Of a stretch of 64,000 nt of DNA, positions 54,801-64,000 are shown one piece after another. The stretch is taken from positions 301,758 through 365,757 of the forward strand of contig CM007348.1 of NCBI GenBank assembly GCA_000333855.2. Reading direction: 5' to 3'. The stretch is from Endotrypanum monterogeii. Its lineage: Eukaryota > Euglenozoa > Kinetoplastea > Trypanosomatida > Trypanosomatidae. Every line of letters starts with the position of its first letter. Position 1 is the first letter of the stretch. The position numbers and the translations under genes are program-made. Below the pieces are notes generated by a model, which did not search any database, was not told the DNA's origin, and worked only from the letters and a program-made list of their open reading frames with translations.

Positions 54801-55865
54801 ACATGTGTGTGCATAGGCTCCTTGATCATCTGGTGCTGTTGCGGCTATGCGAGTCTGCAAACACCTGCGAATGGATCCCCTCGTTTCTGCCCCTGCCCCT
54901 GCCTCCATCTCCCTCTGTCGTCGCCGCAGCCGCTGCTGTCTGTTGTTTTGTGCCTTCTCGTTATTTTTTTTTCCTAGAGGTGTCTGTGAGGATGGGGCGT
55001 CAAGTATGCCAAGGGCACTGGGCGCGCACAGACGCACACAGGACCAAGAAAAATGAGGTTTACCATGCCCAGCAGGAAGACTGGAAGACCGCAAGACAGA
55101 AAGCGTCGGTGATAACTAAATCTAATTTTTGTTCATGAGTTGCGAGCACACCCACCCACACACACACACACATATATATATATATAATATGCACATGTGT
55201 GTGTGTATGTGTGGTGAGGATGAAACAGGGACAGGCATATACACCTGTAGACGTAAAAGAACGTACGTGACGGAGTGATGTGGAGGAACGGTGGCGGTTG
55301 ATGCTCTTTGAAGGTTATTTCTTTCCATGTTGTATATGGCTAAGGCTTATAGAGATAAAAAGCTACGAGCCCCTCCGGCTATTGCTGCTGGGCAGCGAGA
55401 GGCAGTGCTTGTGCTTCGAGGGAAGTAGTACGGGAAGCAACGACAATCGCATTCGAAAGCGAGGCGTGCCTGGGTGGAAACGCACTCGCGTGGTGTGGTC
55501 TACGCTTCGCTGTCGCTAGTGTGCTTGGAAAGGCCGTCACCGTAGCGCTCAGGTGTATATCGCGCATGTTTTCCTCCCGGCTCTGACGTGACACTCCCTT
55601 GGTCCCCTCCATCCCTTGACCACACCCCATGAGATTATTCCCCACTAACTCCCCGGCTTCTCGTTTTTTCTTTCCTTCTTGCTGCTCCCATCCCACCCCC
55701 ACCCCCCCCTTTCTTTCATTCGCCGTTGGTTTGCGCTGCGCTGGTCCTGGTTACCGCTCTGCGTAGGCATCTCGCGAGATTCGCCTCCGCACACCCGGCA
55801 AGACAGGCGCATGAGTTGCGCTCGCACAACCTTTGTATTGACTCCTCCTCGATCCCGTTTCTGTC
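51828..55865. other. Long spacer
   Basis: No gene recognised. It contains C-runs near 52900-52912 and 53070-53080, T/A tracts, and a CA/TA compound repeat at 55156-55187. Open frames at 54020-54580 and 53054-53362 look like chance frames in pyrimidine-rich 5' flanking sequence. A possible acceptor for the next gene is AG at 55765-55766. Confidence 0.5.
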
Positions 55866-58800
55866 ATGCCGTTTGATACAGTGGGAGGCTTGCCTCCCAT
55901 GCCAAAACATGCGAGGGGGGCCACTCTGTACCATCCACGGCAACCGCGCGTGCACATGTCCGCCCGCGGTCCTGCCCTGCGTGGAACCGTGGTTGAGGCG
56001 GCGGCGACGTCGCCACTGCCCTACCTGGTGACGGACAGTAGCGGCGGCTGTGCCGGGGACGGCGTGTACAGCAGCGGTATGCTGCCGGCACTACCCTCGG
56101 GAGCCTCCTTGCCCAAGGTGCTCGTCCCTTTCGCGACCAACGATGTCACGTGGCCCAACCCGTGGTGGCAGGAGACACGTCTCGAGGATCTGGAGGCACA
56201 ACAGCGCGGGGGTCCCTGCGGTGTCGCTCAGTTCAGACCCGCCTTGAAGGGCGCCCAGGACTATGCCAGCGGTGCGTCGGACCAGTCGAAGCCGCTGCTG
56301 GAGGTGTACCACAGCGCGCAGGAGCTCGCGCAGGTCGCGTCAGAGGATACCTGGCACTTGCGTCGCAACCGCTACCTGCAATGGCTTCGCCACGCTGCAG
56401 TGGCGGCGCTGGATGCCCAAAGGTGCGGCGCACGCCCCTCGTGCGAGCCTGTCTACTTTTCCACGACGATGTCCGAACAGGTAGTGGCTAGTCCTGATCT
56501 GGGCAGCGCTGATGCTGCCCAGGCCGGCACGTTCTCTACAGAGACACCGTCGCTGCCGCGAGTTGCGCCACCTCCGCGTGGGGCGTCGCCTGAGACGAGC
56601 AGGGAGTGTGACGTGAACCATACTCGCGCCGGTGTGCCGCTGCGGCAAAAGGTGGGCAGTGTCAGTGGTGCGCTGCCGTCGCTCAGCGGGACGAATGCGA
56701 ATGAGCTCGCGGTGCAGTGCCTCTTCCGCGCGGCCCGCATGGCAACCGCGCCCTCTGCAGCTGGTGGCACCGCAACGGAGCCGCCGTGCTCACCGCCTGC
56801 TGGTGAACTCGAGCCATCCTCTCCCGAGCAAAGCGTGCGCCACGGTTCAAGGCGTCGGTCTCTGTTGTCTCCGATCGGAGAAACTGCAGGGTCGCCCGAG
56901 AGCAGCGGCGTAGAAGCTCTTGTGCGTGACCAGATAGATGCTGGTTCTGCAGAGGCTGACGCCGACGCCCCTGCACAGGTTGCAGCTGCTTCCGCTGCCG
57001 CTCGTGTCTCAGCTGAGGGCGCGATGACAGAGCTACTCGTGAACCGCGCTGGGCTGACGGCTTTTGTGTGTGGGAACACAGAAAGTGGCGATTTGGACGA
57101 GGAGTACTCGAGCACGTCGAACTACGCGACGGTGCCGCCGCCCGAGTATGACCTTGGGGGACTGCTGCTTGATCGAATGCACCGAACCGTGGCCGCCTTC
57201 ACCTCCTCCTCGAGGCACACGCTAGATAAGCCCCCGGTGGCAGCGAAGACACACACCTTTTTGGGAAAGGCACGACTCTGTAACAATGCAACCGCTCCTG
57301 CGCAATTCGTGGAGGCAGCGATATCGGAAGCCCACCCATGTGCTGCCTCCGGAGGCAAGGCCTCTCTGGCACAACCGACGTCCGCCGCATCTCAGGATCT
57401 TGTGCGAGTGCTGCAGCGGCTCCTCTATGAGGAGGAATACGAGCGGGGCGTGCTCTACCAGCTGGCACTTCAGTCGTCGCCAACGCGCTGGTACTCGGCG
57501 CTGCTGCCTGGCGGCGAAGAGGGCATTCGCTTCCGTCTCATCGCACCACCGCAAATGTTTGGGGACGAGGAGATCCGGGAGCGTCTCCGATCTGCCACGC
57601 TCCGCGCTGCGGAGTCGATCGCGCAGCCTCGACGTGACGCCGCTGCAGCTGACGAGGATCGGCGCCGCGCTACTGGGCGTGCGTGGGACACGGACAGAGC
57701 TGACGAGGCCCAGTGCGCTGATCGCTGGGTTCGCTCCATGGTAGAGTGTGCCGCTGCCGAAAAGGCACATATGTTCACGGAGTGGGCTTGCCTCTACGTA
57801 AACCTCTCTGCCCAACTCCAGCTGATCACGGAGGAGATGCAGCAGCGTCGTGGGTTGCTTGGCGAGTTTCTGTCGTGCACGTATCCGTCTCCGTGTGCAT
57901 GTGTAAACTTGGATCTGGAGGTGCTTGCCTTGTCAGCGGTGCAACTGGAGCCTACGGTGAAGCCTGCGTGCTGGTACGCTTCTGTTGTGCTTGGTCGCCA
58001 CAGAGACGTGCTGCAGCGGGACCTCCTAGAGAGCTTCACAGCAGAGCGTGATGGCCTCTACAACCGCTTCAAGGTTGTGTTTTGTGCCCTCTACTGTTAC
58101 AAGAAACTCGCCGCAGAGGAGGCGCGCTGCTTTGGGCGGATGCTGCACTACCATGACTTTTGTCTCCGTATGACAGCGTCGCGCATGCATGAGCGGGTGC
58201 TGCCGCGTAGCGAAGACTCACCACCGGGGGACTCCGTCGCCCCACGAGAGTCCCCTTCCCATTCTGCCGCATGCTTCTCGGGGCGAGGTGCGCTGCAACG
58301 GGTGCACCCCGAGTCTGTGTGGCTGGCCCTCACGGACGAGAGGGTAGTGTGCCGAAGTGACGCGCGCATGTGGCGTTTGCGGCAGCGCAGACTGCGCTAC
58401 TGCGCTGGCAACGATTCTCCGCTCTTCTCTTATCTTGTGTACATCGATTTGCTCTCGGCCGCCGCTGCCGAAGAGAAAGTGCGTAGCATGATAGTAGATG
58501 CTGAGGCGGTGGAGCACATGGGTCTGAGGATGCACATGATAGCTGAGGGGGCCTTTGCCCGCCTCTACGATAGCGAGCAGCGCTGCCGCGCGCAGATCCG
58601 CGTGGACGAGGACGAGGCACACGACGCCATATGCGCCGGGCCCCTCGCTGAGATGCGCGAGGTTCACCTGGCTGAGGTTCTGTCAGTGCAGACTGGTGCG
58701 TACGCCGAGACGTTGGAGGATGTGTTGCAGGGTTTCGTCGCCTCTGTGGTAGAACAGAAAACGGCAGTTGCGACGGAAGAGATGAGGCGGTATCAAGTGA

Positions 58801-59258
58801 TTGTGCGTGAGGCATGGTCGCGCCTTCTCTTGTTACTGGTCAAAAAACGCTCCGCCGCGGAGTCGGCCGCGACAGCGCGCGAGTGGTTAGATCGTCAGCA
58901 GCATGTGCCCTTGTTCAAGAGCGAGCAGCGATTGCGCGACGGTATTGTGCTTTATGAGGAAGCAGATGCCTACGCCCGCATCGCGGAGGCCTTTGAGGCA
59001 TCCCTGAGGAAGGCGCGCAAGCTCGAGGCTTTTAGGCTCAGCAAGGAGACGGCCGCCGCGCGGGAAACAGCGCAGGGCACGCGCGGCGCATCGGGGCCGT
59101 GTGGACGTGCGCAGCTGCGGCAGGGGGAAAGGTCGGCAGGTGCGAGGAAGCGCACCGGTGCTAACAAGCGAACCAACGCCGTGGATCTGATGCCCCTGGC
59201 ACGGGCACTTGAGGACGACTTCGAGGCATTTCTTTCAAGTACTCAAGTCGACCTCTGA
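55866..59258 (+). CDS. Large Ala/Arg/Glu-rich hypothetical protein, largely helical
   Basis: 1130 aa, function not recognised. Residues 1-110 include MPFDTVGGLPPMPKHARG and a conserved-looking segment FATNDVTWPNPWWQETRLEDLEAQQ near 87-112. About 110-510 is Ala/Ser/Pro-rich and probably disordered. From about 520 to 1060 the sequence becomes strongly helical and charged, with many Arg, Glu and Ala residues and scattered Trp/Tyr, for example VLQRLLYEEEYERGVLYQLA, ERLRSATLRAAESIAQPRRD and MVECAAAEKAHMFTEWACLY. The C-terminus is basic (RSAGARKRTGANKRTN) before a short acidic end. No membrane segment. GC-rich codon use supports real coding. A cytoskeletal or flagellar role would fit the composition but is not shown. 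Confidence 0.8.
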   Translation: MPFDTVGGLPPMPKHARGATLYHPRQPRVHMSARGPALRGTVVEAAATSPLPYLVTDSSGGCAGDGVYSSGMLPALPSGASLPKVLVPFATNDVTWPNPWWQETRLEDLEAQQRGGPCGVAQFRPALKGAQDYASGASDQSKPLLEVYHSAQELAQVASEDTWHLRRNRYLQWLRHAAVAALDAQRCGARPSCEPVYFSTTMSEQVVASPDLGSADAAQAGTFSTETPSLPRVAPPPRGASPETSRECDVNHTRAGVPLRQKVGSVSGALPSLSGTNANELAVQCLFRAARMATAPSAAGGTATEPPCSPPAGELEPSSPEQSVRHGSRRRSLLSPIGETAGSPESSGVEALVRDQIDAGSAEADADAPAQVAAASAAARVSAEGAMTELLVNRAGLTAFVCGNTESGDLDEEYSSTSNYATVPPPEYDLGGLLLDRMHRTVAAFTSSSRHTLDKPPVAAKTHTFLGKARLCNNATAPAQFVEAAISEAHPCAASGGKASLAQPTSAASQDLVRVLQRLLYEEEYERGVLYQLALQSSPTRWYSALLPGGEEGIRFRLIAPPQMFGDEEIRERLRSATLRAAESIAQPRRDAAAADEDRRRATGRAWDTDRADEAQCADRWVRSMVECAAAEKAHMFTEWACLYVNLSAQLQLITEEMQQRRGLLGEFLSCTYPSPCACVNLDLEVLALSAVQLEPTVKPACWYASVVLGRHRDVLQRDLLESFTAERDGLYNRFKVVFCALYCYKKLAAEEARCFGRMLHYHDFCLRMTASRMHERVLPRSEDSPPGDSVAPRESPSHSAACFSGRGALQRVHPESVWLALTDERVVCRSDARMWRLRQRRLRYCAGNDSPLFSYLVYIDLLSAAAAEEKVRSMIVDAEAVEHMGLRMHMIAEGAFARLYDSEQRCRAQIRVDEDEAHDAICAGPLAEMREVHLAEVLSVQTGAYAETLEDVLQGFVASVVEQKTAVATEEMRRYQVIVREAWSRLLLLLVKKRSAAESAATAREWLDRQQHVPLFKSEQRLRDGIVLYEEADAYARIAEAFEASLRKARKLEAFRLSKETAAARETAQGTRGASGPCGRAQLRQGERSAGARKRTGANKRTNAVDLMPLARALEDDFEAFLSSTQVDL

Positions 59259-59569
59259 ACGTCCTCTCTGGGTTGCGACGACGTGTGTGCATCTCTGCGT
59301 GCTCGCGCGGCACCACAGCTTCCATGCCTTTTTTAAAAATATTTCTCTTTCCGATGTAAACCGAGCTGCGCCAGGAGCGCTGTGTTCCTTTCTCTGCCTG
59401 TTGCTCCTATTACTTGTGCTTTCTCTTTGTAGAGCAGAGACCGAGGGAGGTGGGGAGTGTATCGATGCGTGCCTGTGCAGTGCTTCATGTGCCAAAGTGT
59501 CTCTGCTTGCCTCCCCCCTTCGTGCGCGTGTAGCTGTGTATCTCCCTTCAACGCATCTCAGTCAGGAAT

Positions 59570-59615
<46 letters not shown>

Positions 59616-60591
59616 GTCCGCCTATATGCGTGCTTATGTATGAATTCTTCTTTTCATGGGGCTCGTGCGATTGTTCTATCCATTTGGTGGCGGTGCCTCT
59701 CGACTGGCATACGGCTATGCCACGTTTTCCGTAGTCATAGCGGTTTCGCCCCTTCTTTAAAAAAAAAAAAACCTGTTCATATATCCTGTACAGCGGAGAG
59801 CGGTCGTAATACGGAACCATGCATGCCACAAATCCCCTGCAGCTGTTTTTGTGTTCACTTCTCCTCGGGATGCCTCCGTGCGTTGCATTAGCGCAGGAGC
59901 CGCACTCCTCGTCAACAAAAAACAACATGGAACCCTAATAAGAAGAAAACTTATGGCACTGGGCTGTCGTAGGGCCTCACCAGCAGGCGGAAATGCTTGC
60001 AAGCACCGACGAGGACATGGACATGGATACCGAAGCACAGTGTGGGGAGAATACGTTCTTGTTTGCGACAACTGCAGGGCAGTACCGAACGGCTTCGCAA
60101 ACTGGTGGAAAACAAAGCGATGTCACTAAAAAAAAAAAGTGGCGCATAACGCTCCCATGGCAATAAGAAGTGCATGGGGCGCGCTGGGCATAATGTGTGA
60201 CTTGCCTGCACTCGTTGTCCGTTCCTCACGGAACAACTCCTCTCTTCGCATCTGTCATCTTTTTTTTTGTTTTTGTGTTTGCTTCTGCGTCCACCTCTAC
60301 AACACGTGGTGCTGTTCTTTGGGACGTGCACGGTAAGTGGTGTACCTCACCGCTTACACCGCACAAGAAACCAGCAAGGAGGTGATATCGAGGGAAGAAG
60401 TGGAAGGGACGGGGGGGGCAGCGAGAAGAGGTGGATCGTATCGTTGCGCGCCACCATTCCTGCACTCGCCAGCTCGTTATCAGCCCATTGCTTCTCGCAG
60501 CTGGCAGGAGGACTTATTGGTACTCACGGACCTCCGTGATCCGCTCATTAATGCTTTCAAAGCGGGGAAACAGAAAAGAGTCTTGGATACG
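59259..60591. other. Spacer upstream of the J-domain gene
   Basis: No gene recognised. It holds a CA/TA compound repeat (59569-59614) and poly-A runs. The CT-rich stretch ending TTCTCGCAG (AG 60499-60500) is a plausible acceptor, giving a 5'UTR near 90 bases. The reading frame of the next gene is open upstream to 60337 but has no ATG there. Confidence 0.5.
59569..59614. repeat. Compound (CA)n(TA)n microsatellite
   Basis: About 12 CA units pass directly into about 11 TA units, as at two other sites in this window. Confidence 0.95.
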
Positions 60592-61881
60592 ATGCAACCG
60601 AAGGGTACTGCACCACCGCACTATGAGTGCCTCGGCGTAGACCCATCCATCGACGCCGAGGACTTGGCGCGACACTACAAGAAGCTCTCACTGCAGCTCC
60701 ACCCAGACCGAGCGGCCTATCGAAATGACTCTGCCAATGAGGTGCACGTGCAGGCTCGCTACCGGTGCATTACGGAGGCGTACGCAGTTCTCTCCGACAC
60801 AGAGAAGCGTCGCGCATACGACACCAAGCACGGTGTGAACTTCAGATCACGTTTGGCGCGTTTGCAGGACATCATCGATCATCACCATACGATGGCGGGG
60901 CCGAGTTCCGCGTCTCCCTCCACCTTTCACCAACCTGTGTCGCAAGACCAGCGCATTTCTCCGAAAAGAGACCCTGCAGAGGACACTGAGGATGATGAGT
61001 ATGACCCAAACGAAGTTGCTGCCCCACCTTGTGGCGTGCGACAGAAGGCCAGCCCGCCCAGCTCCCATGTCGATGGCATGAGCGACGGGCACGAGGACGG
61101 CGACTGCATGGCCCGCCTGTTCAGCCTCAGCCCCCGCCTCGGAGCCGAGGCGGCACCGCAGACACGCCACGGTGTGCCCATGACGCAGTACCAGGATATC
61201 GTGCTCACCCGTGAGCCAGGCTCGGCGGATTCACCCTACGCCCGCACCTGGGGTCTCGTATTTGACAACAACGAGCTTGTGGGTATTTGTGGTGACGATC
61301 TGGGGGGTCTGGAGCGCATCACTGGTCTGGCTGCCATCCCGTTCCCATGCGTGGTGCAGAAGATCAACGGCACGACGGTGCTGCCGACAACAGATGTGCT
61401 GCAGTTGCTATCACGCGGCTGCACCGGGGGGCCCGCGCAAGGGACAGCTGTAGGAACCACCACATTCGAAGCTGCGCCGCCTGATGGCACGAACTCGTGT
61501 AAGAGCGAAGTGTGCTTGGACGTGCGCGATAAGGCTTCTAGCATTTCAGCAGAGGCCTCCTCGACCGAACAATTGCACCTGCTTCTGGCATACAGCACCG
61601 TGGCGTATGACCTTGTCGGTGAGGTTCACCTGCTACACGACGACGAGGTGATGGCCCGCCTGGCGCCGTCGTGGTGCATCGTGCCGCAGCTAAGGCCGCT
61701 CATACCAGACGCAACCGTACGCTGCGTGAACAACAGGCCCGTTCGCTCCGTCACGGAGCTGCGCGCTGCGCTGCGCGTTGCGCTGTTCGGTGAAGGCGAC
61801 GAGGACACCATGCACCTGCTGAAGCGAGCTCGGACGTCGCGAACGGTCGCGGTCGAGTTCTGTCAGCTCCCTTTTCTGTAG
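60592..61881 (+). CDS. J-domain (DnaJ/Hsp40) protein with PDZ-like C-terminal segments
   Basis: 429 aa from the first ATG of the frame at 60592 (MQPKGTAPPHYECLG). The J-domain spans about residues 9-85: HYECLGVDPSIDAEDLARHY, KKLSLQLHPDRAAY with His37-Pro38-Asp39, and YRCITEAYAVLSDTEKRRAYD. The HPD tripeptide means it should stimulate an Hsp70 ATPase. There is no G/F region, zinc finger or DnaJ C-terminal domain, so it is a type III J-protein. After an acidic linker (110-150), residues about 220-275 (TWGLVFDNNELVGICGDDLG, then PCVVQKINGTTVLPTTDVLQLL) and about 340-425 (LIPDATVRCVNNRPVRSVTELRAAL, then SRTVAVEFCQL) look like PDZ folds. Target and compartment are unknown. No signal peptide or membrane segment. 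Confidence 0.88.
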   Translation: MQPKGTAPPHYECLGVDPSIDAEDLARHYKKLSLQLHPDRAAYRNDSANEVHVQARYRCITEAYAVLSDTEKRRAYDTKHGVNFRSRLARLQDIIDHHHTMAGPSSASPSTFHQPVSQDQRISPKRDPAEDTEDDEYDPNEVAAPPCGVRQKASPPSSHVDGMSDGHEDGDCMARLFSLSPRLGAEAAPQTRHGVPMTQYQDIVLTREPGSADSPYARTWGLVFDNNELVGICGDDLGGLERITGLAAIPFPCVVQKINGTTVLPTTDVLQLLSRGCTGGPAQGTAVGTTTFEAAPPDGTNSCKSEVCLDVRDKASSISAEASSTEQLHLLLAYSTVAYDLVGEVHLLHDDEVMARLAPSWCIVPQLRPLIPDATVRCVNNRPVRSVTELRAALRVALFGEGDEDTMHLLKRARTSRTVAVEFCQLPFL

Positions 61882-62543
61882 TTACGCTTTTCGGCGAAGA
61901 CGGCGTGTGTGGTGTGTGTGTACGTGTGCGTGCGTTTGTGCTTCGCGTGTCAGCGTATGCTTTGCAGCCGGGGAAAAAAAGACCAATAAAGCTATATCCT
62001 GGCACACCTACGGCGCTGTGCTTGCGACGTTTCCCCTCCCTCTTTCCCGCCCATTTCTCTATGAGCATGGCACGACCCGCGGCATCGTACGCGCCTTCGC
62101 ACCGCCGGCAAGTATTGGGGGGGGGGCGGGCGGTTGCGGTGTGATGGGTGAGGCGACGGGCTCTGAGTGCATCAGCAAGACGTCGCTGTTCTCGCCCTAC
62201 AGCAGACAAACTGCCATCGGAGCTGTGTCGCCTTCTATCCCTAGGCTTCCCCACAGCCCCCCGCCCTCTCGTCGCTGCGCCTGCCCAGCCAACCACTCCT
62301 CAAATATATTCGTTTCTTAATACATCCTCTCTTTTTCGTTTTTCTCTCCGCGCCTGGTTGCATTTGTCGCGACCGCGACCCTGTTTCCTTTTGCACCTCG
62401 CTTCGCACACAGACACATTGCCGCGTGCGAATCTAGTGCCCTGCGTCCGGATACCGAAGACGTCGACACACACCAAGGCGTACTTCTCACTTTGTATCTC
62501 CACCTGCACCTCCGTTTTCCCTCTCGTAACCCCGAGGAATAGA
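61882..62543. other. Spacer upstream of phenylalanine hydroxylase
   Basis: No gene seen. A long pyrimidine-rich tract from about 62305 to 62405 ends with CGCACACAG (AG 62411-62412), a strong spliced-leader acceptor that gives a 5'UTR of about 130 bases. Confidence 0.55.
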
Positions 62544-63896
62544 ATGTTTTTCCGCAGTCGGCTGCTCCGCCAGGCTGGCATGGCTGCCACCTTGCAGGAT
62601 CAGTATAACTCCTCGAAAAGCAACATACAGGGCTCCGATAAGAAGACGCGCCGCCGAACTTCTCTCCAGGTCTCACTGGCACACAATACGGCTGGTGAGC
62701 TTTGCCGCCTGCTGGGTGTCTTCAAACCGCACAACATTAACATCAGTCAGGTCGGCCGCCGCTTCCACTCGTACGAGAATAAGGCTTTGATGCGAACCAT
62801 CTTTCTTGACGTGGAGGCCTACATCGAAGATGAGAACATGAAGAGGGTTATGGCAGAGCTGCATACGTCCTTTCCCAATGTGCTGGTGTCAGGGTCATGT
62901 GTGATCCCGTGGTACCCGACAGAGCCCCATCATCTCGACGAACTTGATCAGAAGACACTTGCTGCCGGCGAAGAGCTGCAAGATGACCCGGAGAACCCCC
63001 ACCCCGGCTTCCACGACGAGGTTTACCGTGCGCGCCGGCGTAAGATCGTCAGTCTCGCCAAGAACTACAAAACCGGTGACCCCATCCCCATTGTTGACTA
63101 CACGGAGGAGGAAAACAAAGTTTGGACAACGGTGTACGATCATCTCACTCGCCTGTATCCGACGCACGCGTGTGAGCAATACAACTATGTCTTTCCGCTG
63201 CTGCTCGAAAGAGGTGTGCTGAGTCGGACTCGGATGCCACAGCTACGTGATGCGAGCGAGTTCTTGAACAAGGCTACGGGCTTCACTGTGCGCCCAGTGG
63301 CAGGACTTCTGACGTCGCGCGATTTCTTGAACGCCCTGGCATTCCGTGTCTTTTTCAGCACTCAATATATTCGTCATGCGGCGCAGCCTCTGTACACCCC
63401 AGAGCCCGACATGGTGCATGACATCATCGGCCACCTGCCGCTCCTTTCTGATCCCGACTTTGCGGACTTTACCCAGATGATCGGCCTGGCCTCCCTTGGC
63501 GCCAGTGACGAGCTGCTGGGCATGCTCGCAAAGGTTTACTGGTATAGTGTCGAGTTTGGCCTCTGCAAAGAGGGTGGCAGATGCAAGGTCTACGGTGCTG
63601 GTATCCTCTCAAGTGCTGCTGAGATGGAAAACGCAGTGAGTGGGCAGCCGGAGTGTCTACCCTGGGATCCAGCTGTGGCTTCCGTTACAGCCTACCCCAT
63701 CACGAAGTGTCAGCCTCGCTACTTCGTGGCAGAAAGCTTCCGCGACGCGCAGGAGAAACTGGAGACGTGGGTCAGCGTGCAGGAAAAACCTATCTACACT
63801 GTTTACAACTCCTACTCCCGCTGTGTGAAATCCTACCCCAAAAATACATGGCAGATGCTTCAAGAACAGATGAAACGCACGAACTTCACGTTTTAG
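62544..63896 (+). CDS. PAH: Phenylalanine-4-hydroxylase (pterin-dependent aromatic amino acid hydroxylase)
   Basis: 450 aa, the normal length. It converts L-phenylalanine to L-tyrosine with O2, non-haem iron and a tetrahydropterin. Residues about 38-115 are an ACT-type regulatory domain (SLQVSLAHNTAGELCRLLGV and INISQVGRRF). The catalytic domain runs from about 125 to 420. Iron ligands are visible: PDMVHDIIGHLPLL gives His292 and His297, and YWYSVEFGL gives Glu337, matching human His285, His290 and Glu330 with a constant offset of seven. The pterin-binding part includes FTVRPVAGLLTSRDFL. The C-terminal tetramerisation segment ends WQMLQEQMKRTNFTF. ATG 62544 follows the acceptor AG 62411-62412; the upstream open frame has no ATG. 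The final sequence after 63896 is 3'UTR. Confidence 0.96.
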   Translation: MFFRSRLLRQAGMAATLQDQYNSSKSNIQGSDKKTRRRTSLQVSLAHNTAGELCRLLGVFKPHNINISQVGRRFHSYENKALMRTIFLDVEAYIEDENMKRVMAELHTSFPNVLVSGSCVIPWYPTEPHHLDELDQKTLAAGEELQDDPENPHPGFHDEVYRARRRKIVSLAKNYKTGDPIPIVDYTEEENKVWTTVYDHLTRLYPTHACEQYNYVFPLLLERGVLSRTRMPQLRDASEFLNKATGFTVRPVAGLLTSRDFLNALAFRVFFSTQYIRHAAQPLYTPEPDMVHDIIGHLPLLSDPDFADFTQMIGLASLGASDELLGMLAKVYWYSVEFGLCKEGGRCKVYGAGILSSAAEMENAVSGQPECLPWDPAVASVTAYPITKCQPRYFVAESFRDAQEKLETWVSVQEKPIYTVYNSYSRCVKSYPKNTWQMLQEQMKRTNFTF

Positions 63897-64000
63897 TGGA
63901 GCAAGGGCGCTGTGTAGGCGGTGCCGCAGCTGGACCAGCAAATGTCACTCCGTGATGCCTTGGAATGCATCGGGGCCAGGCCATAGTGTGAGGGTAATAT

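Overview
This window is from the nuclear genome of a trypanosomatid of the Leishmania group (Leishmania or a close relative). All 16 recognised protein genes lie on the + strand, have no introns, and are separated by long spacers rich in pyrimidine tracts, CA/TA microsatellites and A/T homopolymers. This is the layout of a polycistronic unit processed by spliced-leader trans-splicing and polyadenylation. An ER Hsp70 ending in MDDL, a two-repeat amastin-type surface protein and a BILBO1-like cytoskeletal protein support the assignment. From memory, the order BiP, seven genes, phenylalanine hydroxylase, with ETF-alpha six genes upstream of BiP, fits Leishmania chromosome 28. I could not check this here.

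Layout, left to right: the 3' part of a membrane protein with two amastin-type units (1-1050); a 6.6 kb spacer with repeat copy 1; ETF alpha (7621-8598); a spacer with repeat copy 2; an ACSF3/malonyl-CoA-synthetase-type AMP-binding enzyme (12665-14887); a Ser-rich protein of unknown function (15647-18046); a 4.9 kb spacer; V-ATPase proteolipid subunit c (22924-23526); an AN1 zinc-finger protein (27165-27464); a small protein with two GKSRY motifs (28537-29217); BiP/GRP78 (33243-35231); a predicted nuclear protein (37962-40259); a protein with an FHA-like and a WWE-like domain (41121-42557); an SMP-30/gluconolactonase-like protein (43837-45078); NADPH-cytochrome P450 reductase-like diflavin enzyme (46466-48412); a BILBO1-NTD-like EF-hand/coiled-coil protein (50508-51827); a large Ala/Arg/Glu-rich helical protein (55866-59258); a J-domain protein with PDZ-like segments (60592-61881); and phenylalanine-4-hydroxylase (62544-63896).

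The genes do not form one pathway. Membership in a trypanosomatid polycistron does not imply shared function, and expression is expected to be set after transcription through UTRs. Metabolic genes (ETF-alpha, acyl-CoA synthetase, P450 reductase, SMP-30, phenylalanine hydroxylase) are mixed with housekeeping (V-ATPase, BiP), cytoskeletal and nuclear genes. The most interesting items are the FHA+WWE protein, the BILBO1-like protein, the J-domain/PDZ-like fusion, the duplicated amastin, and a 0.94 kb direct repeat that flanks the ETF-alpha gene. The assembly has three N gaps (3500-3847, 22083-22220, 49245-49506). At least two have edges that look like assembly or sequencing artefacts.

I see no CRISPR, operon promoter, rRNA or convincing tRNA. 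Coordinates of CDSs include the stop codon. Starts were set to real ATG codons, usually just downstream of a pyrimidine tract and AG.
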